Assembly (NCBI GenBank): GCA_036245525.1 | Contig: BTPG01000002.1 | Coordinates: forward strand, 123,488,951-123,552,950 | Direction: 5' to 3' | DNA: 64,000 bases | Source of the DNA: Semisulcospira habei | Taxonomy: Eukaryota; Mollusca; Gastropoda; Semisulcospiridae | In this document: piece after piece, positions 30,739 to 41,639 of the stretch | Position numbering within the stretch: position 1 is the first letter of the stretch | Layout of the letters: the number at the start of each line of letters is the position of its first letter | The notes under the pieces: model-generated | Seen by the model: the letters and a program-made list of their open reading frames with translations, nothing else | Told to the model about the DNA's origin: nothing | Databases searched by the model: none | Translations under genes and position numbers: made by a program

Positions 30739-31173
30739 ATGGCGACGATAGCTATTATGATTGGTGGAGCGATGGTTAACGCATTGGCATTCAGTGGCTC
30801 TAATTATCTCTTTTCAAAAATGGGTAGAGAAGAATCTGCAGAAGAATTAAAACGTCATAATGAAGCATCTGAAAAACTTGCTCAAGCCCAGCAAGATTAT
30901 GAAAAGAATAGAATTGAGAAACTTGATTTCATCAATGAAAAACTCAGGCTTGAAGGTCACGCACAGCATACGTTTTCAAATACAGACGAAGCAATCAGGG
31001 AATATTTTCTTGTCACAGGTGAAGACATGTCTATCCCGAAACCAAAACTAAGTGACTATTACAAACCAAGCACACAACAAAGAAACGGGGAGATAATCTT
31101 TGTTCTAGTGGGAATGACATTTGTTTATTTTACAGGAGTTTTCATTGCTAGAAAAAATGGCAGCCGAAAATAA
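30739..31173 (+). CDS. Polinton conserved protein with two hydrophobic helices
   Basis: Product of 144 residues starting MATIAIMIGGAMVNALAFSG after AAATAAAAATA-type context. It has an N-terminal hydrophobic helix, a long charged middle (about 30-75) and a C-terminal helix (IIFVLVGMTFVYFTGVFIA). Its 3' end overlaps the integrase start by 17 bases. Function unknown. Confidence 0.6.
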   Translation: MATIAIMIGGAMVNALAFSGSNYLFSKMGREESAEELKRHNEASEKLAQAQQDYEKNRIEKLDFINEKLRLEGHAQHTFSNTDEAIREYFLVTGEDMSIPKPKLSDYYKPSTQQRNGEIIFVLVGMTFVYFTGVFIARKNGSRK

Positions 31174-32116
31174 ACTATCAAAAATATATTACTCTCCATC
31201 AGGCTATTGGAAAGGAGCAACAGCTATTCAGAAATTACATGCCGCTGTGGGCGGAGATATAACACTCAATCAAGTCAAGCAATGGTTACAGAGACAGGCA
31301 ATTTGGCAGATATATCTACCTGCTCCAAGAAAAATAACAAGGCCTCATTTTGAAAACACAACACCTAATGACACACACCAAATGGACCTTTTGTTCTTAC
31401 CACATGACACAATAAGAAAGAAACGATACAAGTATGCACTAACTGTCGTAGACATAGCTTCAAGGTACAAAGACGCTGAACCCATATCTGACAAAACAGC
31501 CAGTACAGTTGCTACAGCATTAACAAAAATATATGGTCGAGGCCCTTTAAGATACCCCAGACTAGTGCAGGTTGATGATGGATCAGAATTCAAAGGTGCT
31601 GTTAATCAGTTATTTGCTAAGCATGGTGTATTGGTCAGAAGAGGCATTCCAGGTGTGCACAGATCACAGGCAATTGTAGAAAATTTCAATAAACAGTTGT
31701 CAGAGAGACTTTTCAGTTACCAGTATTCTAAGGAACTCATGCATGACACCCGTAACACTGAGTGGGTAAAGAGATTACCACATGTGATAAAAGCAATGAA
31801 TAATGAAGGACACCCTAAGCCTGCTGATGCTATTAAATTGAAAACAATTGCAGAGCCAAAAAAAGGGCCAACCCCACCTCCAGACACAAGTTTATTTACC
31901 AAACAGGTGAGATATTTATATCAACCAGGGGAAGCTGAAAATGACATAAGACGCAGGGCGACAGACCCCATCTGGTCAACATCTGTTCATAATATAAAAA
32001 AAATAATCCCTGGTCCAGACGCAACAATATATTATCTGTATGAGCCTGCGCCTCAGAGGGCATTTGTCAGAGAAGAATTACAGATTATTCCCCCAGACAC
32101 CGTTACGCATTTTTAA
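31157..32116 (+). CDS. Polinton retrovirus-like integrase (rve)
   Basis: This enzyme joins the element's DNA ends to the target. The start is ATG at 31157 (MAAENKLSKIYYSPSGYWKG) after AGAAAAAATG. The core domain has Asp in QMDLLFL (about residue 77), Asp in VDDGSEFKG (about 137) and Glu in IVENFN, with 35 residues between the last two, as in the DDE integrase family. An N-terminal helical region and a C-terminal SH3/chromo-like region complete a full-length 319-residue protein. The frame is intact. Its last 14 bases overlap the convergent polymerase gene. Confidence 0.9.
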   Translation: MAAENKLSKIYYSPSGYWKGATAIQKLHAAVGGDITLNQVKQWLQRQAIWQIYLPAPRKITRPHFENTTPNDTHQMDLLFLPHDTIRKKRYKYALTVVDIASRYKDAEPISDKTASTVATALTKIYGRGPLRYPRLVQVDDGSEFKGAVNQLFAKHGVLVRRGIPGVHRSQAIVENFNKQLSERLFSYQYSKELMHDTRNTEWVKRLPHVIKAMNNEGHPKPADAIKLKTIAEPKKGPTPPPDTSLFTKQVRYLYQPGEAENDIRRRATDPIWSTSVHNIKKIIPGPDATIYYLYEPAPQRAFVREELQIIPPDTVTHF

Positions 32117-33269
32117 TCATTTCATCAACTAACTCATTGATTAGTTCATCAACCAGTTCATCAGCTATTTCTTCAGATAACTTGAGTCTGTAATGACCTG
32201 GTGCATAAGCTTTTTCCTTACTGAAAAACACTCGTTTCGTGTCCCCTACTGCTAGAGACTTCTTTTGTGTTTGAATCATTTCAATATTGTGTCTATTTGA
32301 CCTCAGTGACTTGTTTGAATAATCAGGCATCAGTTCTCCATCTAACACTTTCTTGTAATGTTCATGTCGAATGTCTTTATTTTTTATTGCTGTTTTTTTA
32401 ATTCCTTTGGCTTTGGATTGACTTCCCTTCTGGTGCAGTATAGAATACATTTTTGATCTCAGTCCAACGTACTCAACTATTGGCACACCATTTAGTTCAT
32501 CTTTAAACTTACCAGGCACTTTCTTGTTTTGTGTGTTGAACAGTGGATGGTCTTTAGGGTAATCAGATGTGTCATACATGTGTAACTCTGTTTTCATGTC
32601 TTCATAAAAGTCTTCAGTAGGCACGTCTATGATCATAGAGTCAGTGTCAGTGTATAGCAGACGACACTCAGGATACTTTGGTTTGAAGTAATCATAATAA
32701 AATTCAAGCATCAACAGTTTTGACAATTCAAGAATTGCCATACCAATGAATACTGGTTTGTCCAGTTTGACAATCTTTTTTTTGAGTGACACTGCATATA
32801 ATGATGAATGAAACTCTTTGTACCCTGTGTACTGTGGCTTACCTGTAAGTTTAATTGCACCTGATTCAGTTGTGACCAGTCTCACATCTTTGCGGTGATG
32901 AGGATTTTCCATCGTCTTACCAAAACAGGCATTGTTCATAAGCTTAAAGAAGTCTTTGTCAAATGCAGTGTTGCCGTCTCTGGCACGCAATGTGGTGTTC
33001 TTCATTATGTAATCTTTCATGAAAGCACTCTGATCAAATTGAATACCTCTGTGAACTTTCTTTAGTACTAACCCATGTCTGATGTAAAACTGTAACAAGC
33101 GATAGTGACACACGTAATTGAATTTATCATTTAAATTTGGCACTAGTTTGGTGTCTTCTTTTTTCCCTGTCATACTCATTTTCTCAACAGCCAACGGATA
33201 ATCATTGTGGTAATCATGTAGGTGGTGTGGGTTCGCCCGCTTTGTCCGACCATCATTTTTTATGGACAA
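32103..33269 (-). pseudogene. Protein-primed family B DNA polymerase, N-terminus deleted
   Basis: Only the C-terminal 388 codons remain. They begin just after motif A (DYHNDYPL), then show motif B (KLMNNACFGKTMEN, about residue 122) and motif C (LLYTDTDSMIIDV, about 215). The exonuclease domain and the start of the polymerase domain are missing, which would be about 600 residues or more. The break lies near 33235. A new start-like context (CATAAAAAATG) sits just upstream but opens in a different frame, so the remnant probably has no proper start. Family assignment is secure; the missing part makes the element unable to copy itself. Confidence 0.85.
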
Positions 33270-33283
33270 AATAAAAGGCTAAA

Positions 33284-33890
33284 TTAATTCACTAACCCAT
33301 ACCCTGTGGGCTGATCTGTCTTTAAAATAAGCTTTAGGTGTTTGGTTGATTTCAGTTTATTTTTCACATCATCACGTTCATGCTTATTTGGGATGACATC
33401 ATTTTCTCTGAGACAGTCTTCAAAGCTGTCACGATCCTTACAGTAAAACAAACAGATAAACTTTTAACTGTTCTCGAAAATCTTTCAGTACAGCATTATA
33501 TTTCTGAGTGAGAATCCATACACTTATGTTTGCATGTCTGCCACTGAAGGCAAGTTCTGCCAGTGTGTTTCTCTTCTTAACAATATCTTTATCTGCAGAA
33601 CAGTCATCAACAATAAACAACGTTGGCTGTCCTTCAAATTGCTTGTAAAAATATAGCAGGTAATCATTCAGTTTTTTCTCAGGGTCGACTAAGTATATGT
33701 TGCTGTCAGTCCAAATAAATAAACGGTTGTGATAAGCTTTGTTGTGTTTGATTGTTGGACAAAATATTACAATGTTTTCGAAATGATGAAGGTATCTTGT
33801 TTGTAAGAGGTTAAGAACAAATTCAGTCTTCCCACACGAAGTGGCGCCACAAAATAGGCCGCAATGTGAATCGTGCGTCATTAAGTCCAT
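33284..33890 (-). pseudogene. Polinton packaging ATPase (FtsK/HerA type), frameshifted
   Basis: It would pump element DNA into the capsid. From ATG at 33890 (MDLMTHDSHCGLFCGATSCG) it shows the Walker A motif GATSCGKT, the Walker B motif TLFIVDDC and the downstream WILTQKYN. An insertion near 33452 shifts the frame after REQLKVYLF. The C-terminal part is still readable in another frame (YCKDRDSFEDCLRENDVIP then KLILKTDQPTGY) to 33284. Longer starts upstream (to 33989) are unneeded. The typical length of about 200 residues fits. Confidence 0.8.
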
Positions 33891-34053
33891 TTTAATACAA
33901 AATATAATTTTAATACAAGTAACCGTCTGCAATATGATTAAAACAAAACTTATCTTTTGGTTTACAAGATGTTTCTTAACAAAACACATAAATCCTTCCT
34001 AGCAAAACACATCTTGCATTCAACACATCATTTTCAAAATGACTACACAGACG

Positions 34054-36033
34054 ACTGTAAAATCTTTCAGGCAAAACTAGCCTAACATAGTTCGTTCGTC
34101 CACAGCACCGAGGCCGTGATCATGACTGGCCCTGAGGCCCTGAGCGGGTTATGCCTTGGGTGGGACAGAGAAATCTATTGCCTCATGCACAGCAGATGCG
34201 AGATTGACGTGCGGGAGGCGTTGACTGAGTTACGGGTAGTAGGCTAGCATGAGGCATAGATTTTCATGCGAAGCCCTGCGACTCAGTGCAGCAGCTCATG
34301 AGAATTTATGCCTCATGCGCAGGCCGTGGTTAGTTCGGGTGTAATCATATGGACGGCCCTCAGTGACTGACGGGCGGGTTATGGGGGCCGCGCAGACGCG
34401 ACTGAGATTGACGTGCCAATAGGAGGCGGCTTTGAGTTACGGGTGAGTAGGCTAGCATGAGTGCATGTGTCACAAGTCCTGTTAGGGCTGGCCTGCGCAG
34501 AAGTCAACACTAAATACCCTTTAGTCTACTCACAAGAAGGGCCTTATCTTAAAGCTTTCTCTGTTTTCCAACAGGTTGCAAACTCATTTTGGCTCTGTGT
34601 CTGTGAAGACTTCATGGTGTTTATACATAGAGTGGGTTTTTTCCCCCGCCCGCCCACAATCTTTAGTCAATGCTTGTTATGTTGTTATAAACACAGATCT
34701 AAATGAATGAGGGGTAATGTATATAATTACTGAATTTATGACGGGGCTCTCTCTGTGTAAGAAAAAAAAAATTGTGGGCGTGTGGAGCCGCTGGCTATTT
34801 GAATATATGAAAGAAAACCATATAGTGAACACATAATTAAAAAAATTATACATTTCTTTTTGAATATTGTGTAGGGTCTGGTACATATTTAAAAAAATTA
34901 AAAATTCCTGTATGAATATTGTGTTTGGTCTCGTACATATTGACTCAAGTCGGGTGAATACCAAGACAAGTTCAGTGCATAACGATCTTTCAGAACAGGT
35001 CCAATCATAACGCGCCTGAACGAAGGTGGCTGTTTACTAGTCTGAGGTTATGTATATATTTCGCACTGTCGATTGTGTGGCCATGTCAATTGTATGGTGG
35101 ACTGCGAAAGTAGGTCAGTTTGTTTAGAAGTGAATCGGCGCATTGTCGCCGTGTGCTGGTCTATTGTTTATTGTGACATTGTATGGATGAGTGCGGAGGG
35201 TGGTGACGTTTAAGGGGGGGGGGGGGGGGGTGTATTACGCAGTTTGTTTAGCAGTGACTGAATCAGCGCACTGTTAATTGTGTGGCCCTGTGCTTGCCTA
35301 TTGTTTATTGTATGGTGGAGTGCGGTGGGTGGTGACGTTTTAAGGGGAGGGGGGAGGTGTATTATGCAGTTTGTTAAGAGGGCATTATGTGGTGAATCAG
35401 ATACATTCTTTGCACTGAGAATTGGGATAACGGGAGATTGGAAATTCTGAAAAGTAGCCTATGTAATTTACCCTGATTTAAAACTATCGATACGGTATTA
35501 CTGACATAGGTGTCATTAGCGTAATTACGTATGTAATTTACCCTGATTTAGAAGTATCGATACGGTATTACTGACATAGGTGTCGCAGGGCTCACTAATA
35601 TACTATTTTGTATGTGCAGAGAGAGAGAGAGAGAGAGACACACACATACACTATTTGGGTATTACGGTATTACTGACATAGGTGTCGCAGGGCTCACTAA
35701 TATACTATTTTGTATGTGAGAGAGAGAGAGAGACACACACATACACTATTTGGGCATAGAAGACTATTGTTTACCATGGTGGTATAAACAGGAAGTATTC
35801 TCAGGAAGACCAACTCTGACAGCATTGAGTGGTGGGGTGTGTGTACGGTAGTCACTATTTCTCGGGAAGATATTTTAACTAGCCTTTTGTTTCCAAGGGG
35901 TTGGGGGACCTGACTGGGCAGATAAATCTGTTAAATGTATTTGGTCAAGTGTGTTTGTTTATTTACGGAAAGGATTAAATAAATCAATTGTTTCTTAAAT
36001 GGGTGTCGTTGTATTCTCCTATATACTATCTCT
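34054..36033 (-). repeat. Polinton 1 right terminal inverted repeat
   Basis: It is the reverse complement of 20644-22982. It lacks both SINE-like copies, keeps a GA microsatellite (35620-35638), and a duplicated segment covers 35579-35760. An extra GC-rich block (34085-34460) is not in the left repeat. Its outer end is ...CTATCTCT at 36033. Confidence 0.9.
34085..34460. repeat. GC-rich block present only in the right TIR
   Basis: About 375 bases between conserved TIR segments. Inside, one unit (gagattgacgtg...gagttacgggt...gtaggctagcatgag) occurs twice (near 34200 and 34410), with 'gcctcatgc' pairs around them. The left TIR has only about 23 unrelated bases in this place. Confidence 0.65.
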
Positions 36034-36525
36034 AAAAATAGCCATATTTTGAATTTTGACAGAAACGTTTTTCTCAAGTATTATTTTCAACATCAAACCC
36101 TAACTTGGTGTGGATATACCTGATGATACCGCCTTTTTATACATACTAATTTGGATGACACCTTCGACAAGTCACAGGAGATAAGCAAGTGTGTGAAAAA
36201 TGCCATTTTTTCATAGAATTTTAGTTTTTATCAACACATTTGCAAACTTTTCAATCAAACTTGACATAAAGGTAGCTGTTGATAACACATTAATTCTATG
36301 CATGCTAATTTAGTCGCCCCCTGACAAAGGTCAAGGCTAATGGAGGGTCGACAAATTTGTGAAAAATGCATACGTTTTGTGAAATCTCGCTGGTACGAAA
36401 GCCAACCCTTATGTTTTAGACACTTGAACACTTTAGAGACTTGTTGGAAAGGTCAATGTCACAAAGATGACACTTATGTGAATTGGTCATACACGTGAGC
36501 CATAAGGGCTTTGCCTTTCTTGTAT
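36034..36525 (+). repeat. Rep-1 copy, right half
   Basis: Continues the repeat from 20640 with 'aaaaatagccatattttg' and ends with the 'gggctttgcctttcttg' terminus also seen at 8400. It directly abuts the acceptor of PHKB exon B. Confidence 0.85.
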
Positions 36526-36538
36526 TTTGTTGAAATAG

Positions 36539-36638
36539 GCGCATCGATGATGACAGAGGAAGGTTTCATGAACTGTCACAAGCCAGTGTCAAGTGCATGC
36601 GAGGCATCCTCTACTGCTGGATACGCCAGGCTGAAAAG
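36539..36638 (+). CDS. PHKB: PHKB exon B
   Basis: The exon follows ttgttgaaatag and ends AAAAG|GTAACT. Its first base completes the split Arg codon of exon A, and the rest reads [20 protein letters not shown] then [13 protein letters not shown]. This is a strongly conserved segment of PHKB (RIDDD...KCMRGILYC). It ends in phase 0, as exon C requires. The 29.3-kb intron before it contains elements X and Y and the whole Polinton. Confidence 0.9.
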
Positions 36639-38167
36639 GTAACTCAATGACTACAACCCAAGAAGTAAGTCTAACAGAGTGAGTGAGTGAACTGACAAAT
36701 AGGTGGTGTTTTGTACACTGTGTGAAAAAGTTCTTCTGGCTGCATCAGTCATGTTTGGCCTGCACACAGCCACATTTGAGCCAAATGTGGTCGATGTCGT
36801 TCAATTGGGTGAGTGACAGTTGCTCATAACATTGTCTTTTTATACAGCCTCCTGTTTTAACCCCTTCATTGCTGGGTGACCAAGTATTTCGCTTCAGAAA
36901 CCACTGCATGCTGACTGACATTTGTGTAAAGAACACAAATGAAGTGGGACCAAAAAACGGTATAGCAAACATAGGACTAACAAGAGACATAAACCCTCGT
37001 GAGCCTCAATTTCAAAATGCATGATCTTATGTGAGAAAGCCCACAGAGCAACGGCACAGTAAATGGCCATGAACAGCAGGTGGCCATTCAGAAGAGGTTT
37101 GATGGAAACGGACCTAGAGTGCTCAAGACACTCGGATAGGAACATATTGATGACATGTCTGCATTCTTTACACTACTGAATGTGTGAATGGGGAAGGTGC
37201 AACTGCACGAGGAACGTTGAGTGACTGCAGAAAAATGTGAGATATTATTTTAATATATGTATCTCCGATCAAAAGATAAATATCCCTAGTCAACCTGGCA
37301 TGGAACTACGAAGTGTTCTGAATCTGAATCTAAAATGGGACTAATGGCGGACCTCCTCATGCCTCTGTGGAGTGTGATACATGTACTAGAGACATCAATG
37401 TTTTGATATCATTTTTTGTGAAAGAAAATAAAACTTGTGTCTGTGTGTATAGGTCAGTTGACATTGGAGCGCATGTTTTCCGCAAATATCTTATCAAAGA
37501 ACCACTTTTCTATACCATTCTTAGAACAAATATCATTTAGTGTCGGTTGACCTAATGCGATTTACTTTCAAGAAAAGTGAACAATGTCAGTTTTGCTGTA
37601 CCGTGATAAAAATTCAGATTATTTTCATGAAATGACTGATTTTACATCCATGAATGTGCGTCAGATTTATTCAGCCCAGTATAAGAAGGATCAATTTTCA
37701 CATGAAGGAGTAAGTTGACCAAGTTTTCAGACCTGAAACGGGGCAGGCATATATGAAATCTGCATGCTTGACCACAATATTGAAATCGGGTTTCTATTAC
37801 GGTATTGAGGATGGCTTGTTCTTGTCTTTTCACCAAATTTTTACAACTGTACAGCAAAATAAACAACTGTAGGACTAGTTAAGTAAATATAGCCCATATT
37901 AGGTGAGTTGGCACTAAATGATGTGCTCTTAAAGTGGTAAACAAAAGTGTTTCTTTGGAGAGATATTGGGGGAAAAAATGTGCGCTGCATTGTCAAATGG
38001 CCTATGATAGTATTGGAAGAAGAAAGAATGGTGTGTGTCATTGCTGTGTTCTTGTCTCAAACAAATGGAAAGGAGAAGGGGGTGCATGGCAGGTACACAG
38101 GCTGTGGTCAGTGTCCTGATCACTGCTGGAGGCAAAAATTCATATTGTTTCTTTTCCTATGTGTTAA
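36639..38167. other. Intron DNA without a supported gene
   Basis: Only short ORFs are present. A short minus-strand stretch (37035-37064) resembles part of PHKB exon A, and the segment near 37065-37090 resembles 54066-54090. No transposon ends were recognised. Confidence 0.5.
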
Positions 38168-38373
38168 CATTTGTTTCCTCAAAATACATTACTGATGGCA
38201 TTACTATGTGGAATATACCCCATAACTTACCCGATTTCAGCCTAAGCACCCTTGTGTGTACCTATACGACAAGAGGCGTAACTCCGAGACTTGTATCCAA
38301 GTGACCAGGTAGTCTCCCCTCCCTCCATCCGGTCATGTGAGCCATGTATTCCCGCCAGTTGTACCCTTAACTT
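38168..38373 (+). repeat. DIRS 1 left inverted terminal repeat
   Basis: Contains 'ggcattactatgtggaatat' and runs through 'gtagtctcccctccctccat'. Its reverse complement lies at 44618-44818 with few differences. Confidence 0.85.
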
Positions 38374-38452
38374 CACCGTGAACGGTTCCCGGCTTCAGCC
38401 TCTCTTTTGGATTTTTCTACTTCTATACTATGTGGCAAGTTTTGGCTAGAAG

Positions 38453-41174
38453 ATGGCGAGCACTCAGCTCCGCACCTGCAGGAGATGCAAGGGATTCCAT
38501 TGGCCGACGGACTCTCATACACTATGTCTTCCTTGTTCCGGTTGCTCCTTGGCCCATACTTGCGCTCAGTGCGCTACGTGGAAGGAGCGGAAGTGGTTAC
38601 AGCTTTGGGAGTTCTATCAGCGACGCAACCCGGGAGCTAAGGATTCTACCATGCCTTTGGACAATGACAGGTCAGTGCATAGCATTAAAGCTCCTTTAGC
38701 CCCCGCGCCCCCCAGATCTCCGCGCCGTCGTGCGACCTCGGAGATTGTGGGTCCCGTGTTACGATTGTGGTTGTGTTCTGTGAGAGCATGCATGTGTTAA
38801 TCGTAGGAAACGATCCAATATTTATTTGAGCTATCATGGTTGCGAATCACGTACCTTTTCAGTAAGATTCTTTATCGTTCGCGCAGATAGCGAAGTTGGC
38901 TTTATTATGATACGCTAAGTTTAGTCCGGACGCTTCTAGCAAAGTCGCACGGAGAATAGCGGTCGATTTTTGTTATGCGTAGATTCGCTGAGAATAAACC
39001 AGAACGTTCAAGCAAGGTCACGCTGTCTAGTGACCTAGTATCTGTGACATCAAAGTGTAGAGCCGCTCTATTTTTGTTTTTAGTTATAGTTGTTTTCTGT
39101 GCGCGTGAATTCAGCAGCCAGTCAGTGTGTTTTATGAAAGGTCATGAATGGTCTGCCATACTCTTGTGTGACGTCATTAGACACTGGGATTTGGGGCTGA
39201 AATTAGCAGTCAAATTTTTGTAGACTATTTTAGTTTATTCTAGAAAGTTCTTTTTATTTAATATTTATGAGTTTCAGTTACGTGTTCTGTTCTGATTGGT
39301 TGCGTTGTGTGAACTAGGTGGATTTTTCTGGAAAGTTGTTTTACTATAAAAGATGGTGATAGGAAGCATGTGTGTACATTGTCATGCATTGTCAGTTGTA
39401 GGGACACACAGTTTATCGTAGGTACGTGGCCCATATAGGGTGTACATTGTGAGAGACGCAACGTAACGGTAGTGTACGTTGAATGAGAAACGCATTGTGT
39501 CGCCAGTGTTGACATTTTCAAAAGAGACATTGTATCAGTGTTGGTGCATTTGGCAATGCATTGTGTGGAGATCGCATCACTGCAGTAAAATATTGTTGGA
39601 ACTGTTACTCCAGTGTTGTCTACAACCTTAAGCCACGTGTGACGGGTTGCAGCTGAATGAAGTTTTTTTTAAAAGAACCTTATGTGCGTGCCGTCTGGTG
39701 TGATATCTCAACACGTAACATCCCGCTTCCCGCCGGATTCTGGACTCGGTCCCGTTTAGCCCTCTCATAGTGATGGCCGGGAGAGTCTACCCCGTCTCGC
39801 ATGATCCTTCACAAGGAGTGGCTGAGAGACCTTTGCCAGTTTCGCATGGTCCTCCGCAAGGGGCGGCCGAGAGACAGAGCACTCAGGAGACACACCCGCT
39901 TACGCTTGCTTCCTCTAGACACCGTCCGTCAGCCACCCCCAGCGCTCACAGGCCTCCTAACATGGAGTTGCACTTGAGTAGTCGCCGCTACGGGAGGAAC
40001 CCTTCCCCTCAGTGTCGGTCTCCTTCTCCCGACGAAGCCAAGGCTCCTGGCCGAAACCGGTCCCCTCGCAGCCTTTCCCCTCGCCTTCGGGGGAGTTCTC
40101 ACACTCACCGCTCAGTGGACCCTTCGCGGTGACACGACTCCCCGCCCGCCTCCCAGACACTGCGTACGGGTCGTCTTCCCTCTCTTGTCATCCGATCAGG
40201 GCCTCCCATCAGCGCTACAGTAGTGCCCGGACCTCGGCAGCGGGCGTGTGACGCTCGCCTTTCACCTGTCTATCGCTCGCCGTGTGGACTCACTGAACGC
40301 TCCTCTGACAGAACCTACTGATCTCCCCCGGACAGTGCTTCTCCTCGTCGTGACGTGGTTTCGGTGTCGCCCTCGGAGCTGGATGAAGACGTCCTCAGTT
40401 TGTACCCATAGGATTCGGCTTCCGCCATGTTCCCTCTGGACTCTCGCCCCCGCAGCACTTCCGCGTCCGACATGCCAGCAGAGCCGTTGGGCTCGGCCGA
40501 GACTTGGCGAGCTCTAGACGTAGCAGTATGGACGATCTCTGCTATTCTTCCCTTGGAGGGTTGCCCACCTTCGCCACCGCTCAAGAGGAAGGCCGTGGCC
40601 TCGGTCGACGCCCCGCTGCAGGTGAAGCATTTCAAGACTCTCCCTCAGCCTCCGGGATTTAGAGATCTGGCGGACGCCTTTAATGAGCACCTATCCCAAG
40701 GCAAGTTGCGTGATAGGGGTTTCTTCTTGGACATGTGTTGGCCTTCTGGCGTCGATATCAAGTTTCGGCAAGCCTGGTACGCGGGACACTCTCAAGCCTT
40801 CGCCTGCCCCCTCCCAGTGGTGGACCCGGCGGTGCAGTTGCAAGCTGGAGGCAAGGTCCCTGCTTGTCAGTTCTTCCCCCCAGGGCTCGAAAAACATGGC
40901 AAGTCTCATTCGCAACTCTCTGGCTTGTGCAGGATTTCTGGACCTGGCCTCACAGGTGGTGGTGAGGAGTGTGGAGGAGTTTTGGGAGCGTCCGAACAAG
41001 TCCCGTTTGCACGACGTCCACTCTCTCGCCATCATAGCTAATCGCGCCGTGCACCACATCGCGACCAATTCCTTGGCGGCGGTAAATTGCGAACTGATGA
41101 GATGGGACGCCTTGCTTAAGAGTTGCCGGGCATCCCCTCGACCTTCGTCGCTCAGCTGCGCCGTGCTCCCCTAG
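38453..41174 (+). pseudogene. DIRS 1 gag-like gene, split by a solo LTR
   Basis: The first part (38453-38756) starts MASTQLRTCRRCKGFHWPTD and holds a Cys cluster (CRRC, CLPCSGC, CAQC). The LTR at 38757-39720 follows, and then the Ser/Pro/Arg-rich middle (from about 39726, e.g. SPSPDEAKAPGRNRSPRSLS). The C-terminal part (from about 40427, PPGFRDLADAFNEHLSQGKL and RGFFLDMCWP...) extends to about 41170 in changing frames. The same Cys cluster is in DIRS 2 near 47400. It would bind element RNA if intact. Gag assignment is by position and composition. Confidence 0.65.
38757..39720 (+). mobile_element. Solo LTR with 5-bp target duplication
   Basis: It starts TGTTACG and ends CGTAACA, and TCCCG flanks both sides (38752-38756 and 39721-39725). 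A TATA-like ACTATAAAAGA lies near 39343. No internal retrotransposon region is present, so it probably formed by LTR-LTR recombination. It interrupts the DIRS 1 gag gene. Confidence 0.85.
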
Positions 41175-41639
41175 GGGGCCCCCTCCTCTTTGGTTCCACA
41201 TGGCAAGAGGTTCAGGATTCCACCAAGGACCTGTGGCCGAGCGCTCCCAGTGCGGGTTCCTCCTGGTTTCCGACCTCCCGCATGGACAGGGGTCATGCCC
41301 TGCGGTGCGGAGCTTCAGACCCTCCACCCGGCTGGTTTCTAGACTACCTCCCAGACCCCAGGCCCCTGTTGGTCATGCCCGCCCCCGCCCAGCCTCGACC
41401 CCTGCCTGGCCCCGGAGCGCCCGGAGGCACAGGCGTGGGAGGGCCCAGTGACATCCCCCCCGACTCCACCCCCGCCGATCCCTGCAGGGCCTCCAATCTG
41501 CGGGAGGCTTTTGAGGCACAGCGACGAGTGTTGGTCGCTGTTGCCGGAGGACCCTTGGATTCTCGACACGATCTCAAACGGACTTCAGATCTCGTTTTCG
41601 ACCCCTCCGCCTCTGAGACGCTCCCCCCCTGTGGACGCA

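Larger units (their letters stand above)
20644..36033 (+). mobile_element. Polinton/Maverick element 1, nearly complete, about 15.4 kb
   Basis: Both ends read AGAGATAGTATATAGGAGAA and continue as inverted repeats for about 2 kb. A-rich 6-bp flanks (AAAAAA and AAAAAT) fit the 6-bp target duplication of Polintons. It splits a Rep-1 copy whose halves rejoin exactly. Polintons are self-synthesising transposons or virus-like elements with protein-primed DNA polymerase, integrase, packaging ATPase, protease and capsid genes. Here the integrase, ATPase (frameshifted), polymerase (C-terminal part only) and capsid genes are visible. I found no adenovirus-type protease. The element is therefore probably defective. 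It lies in the PHKB intron between exons A and B. Confidence 0.93.

Noticed and set aside
20644..36033. Adenovirus-type cysteine protease gene in Polinton 1
   Set aside because: I looked for an HW...D...C pattern in the unnamed frames and did not see one, so I report it as absent.
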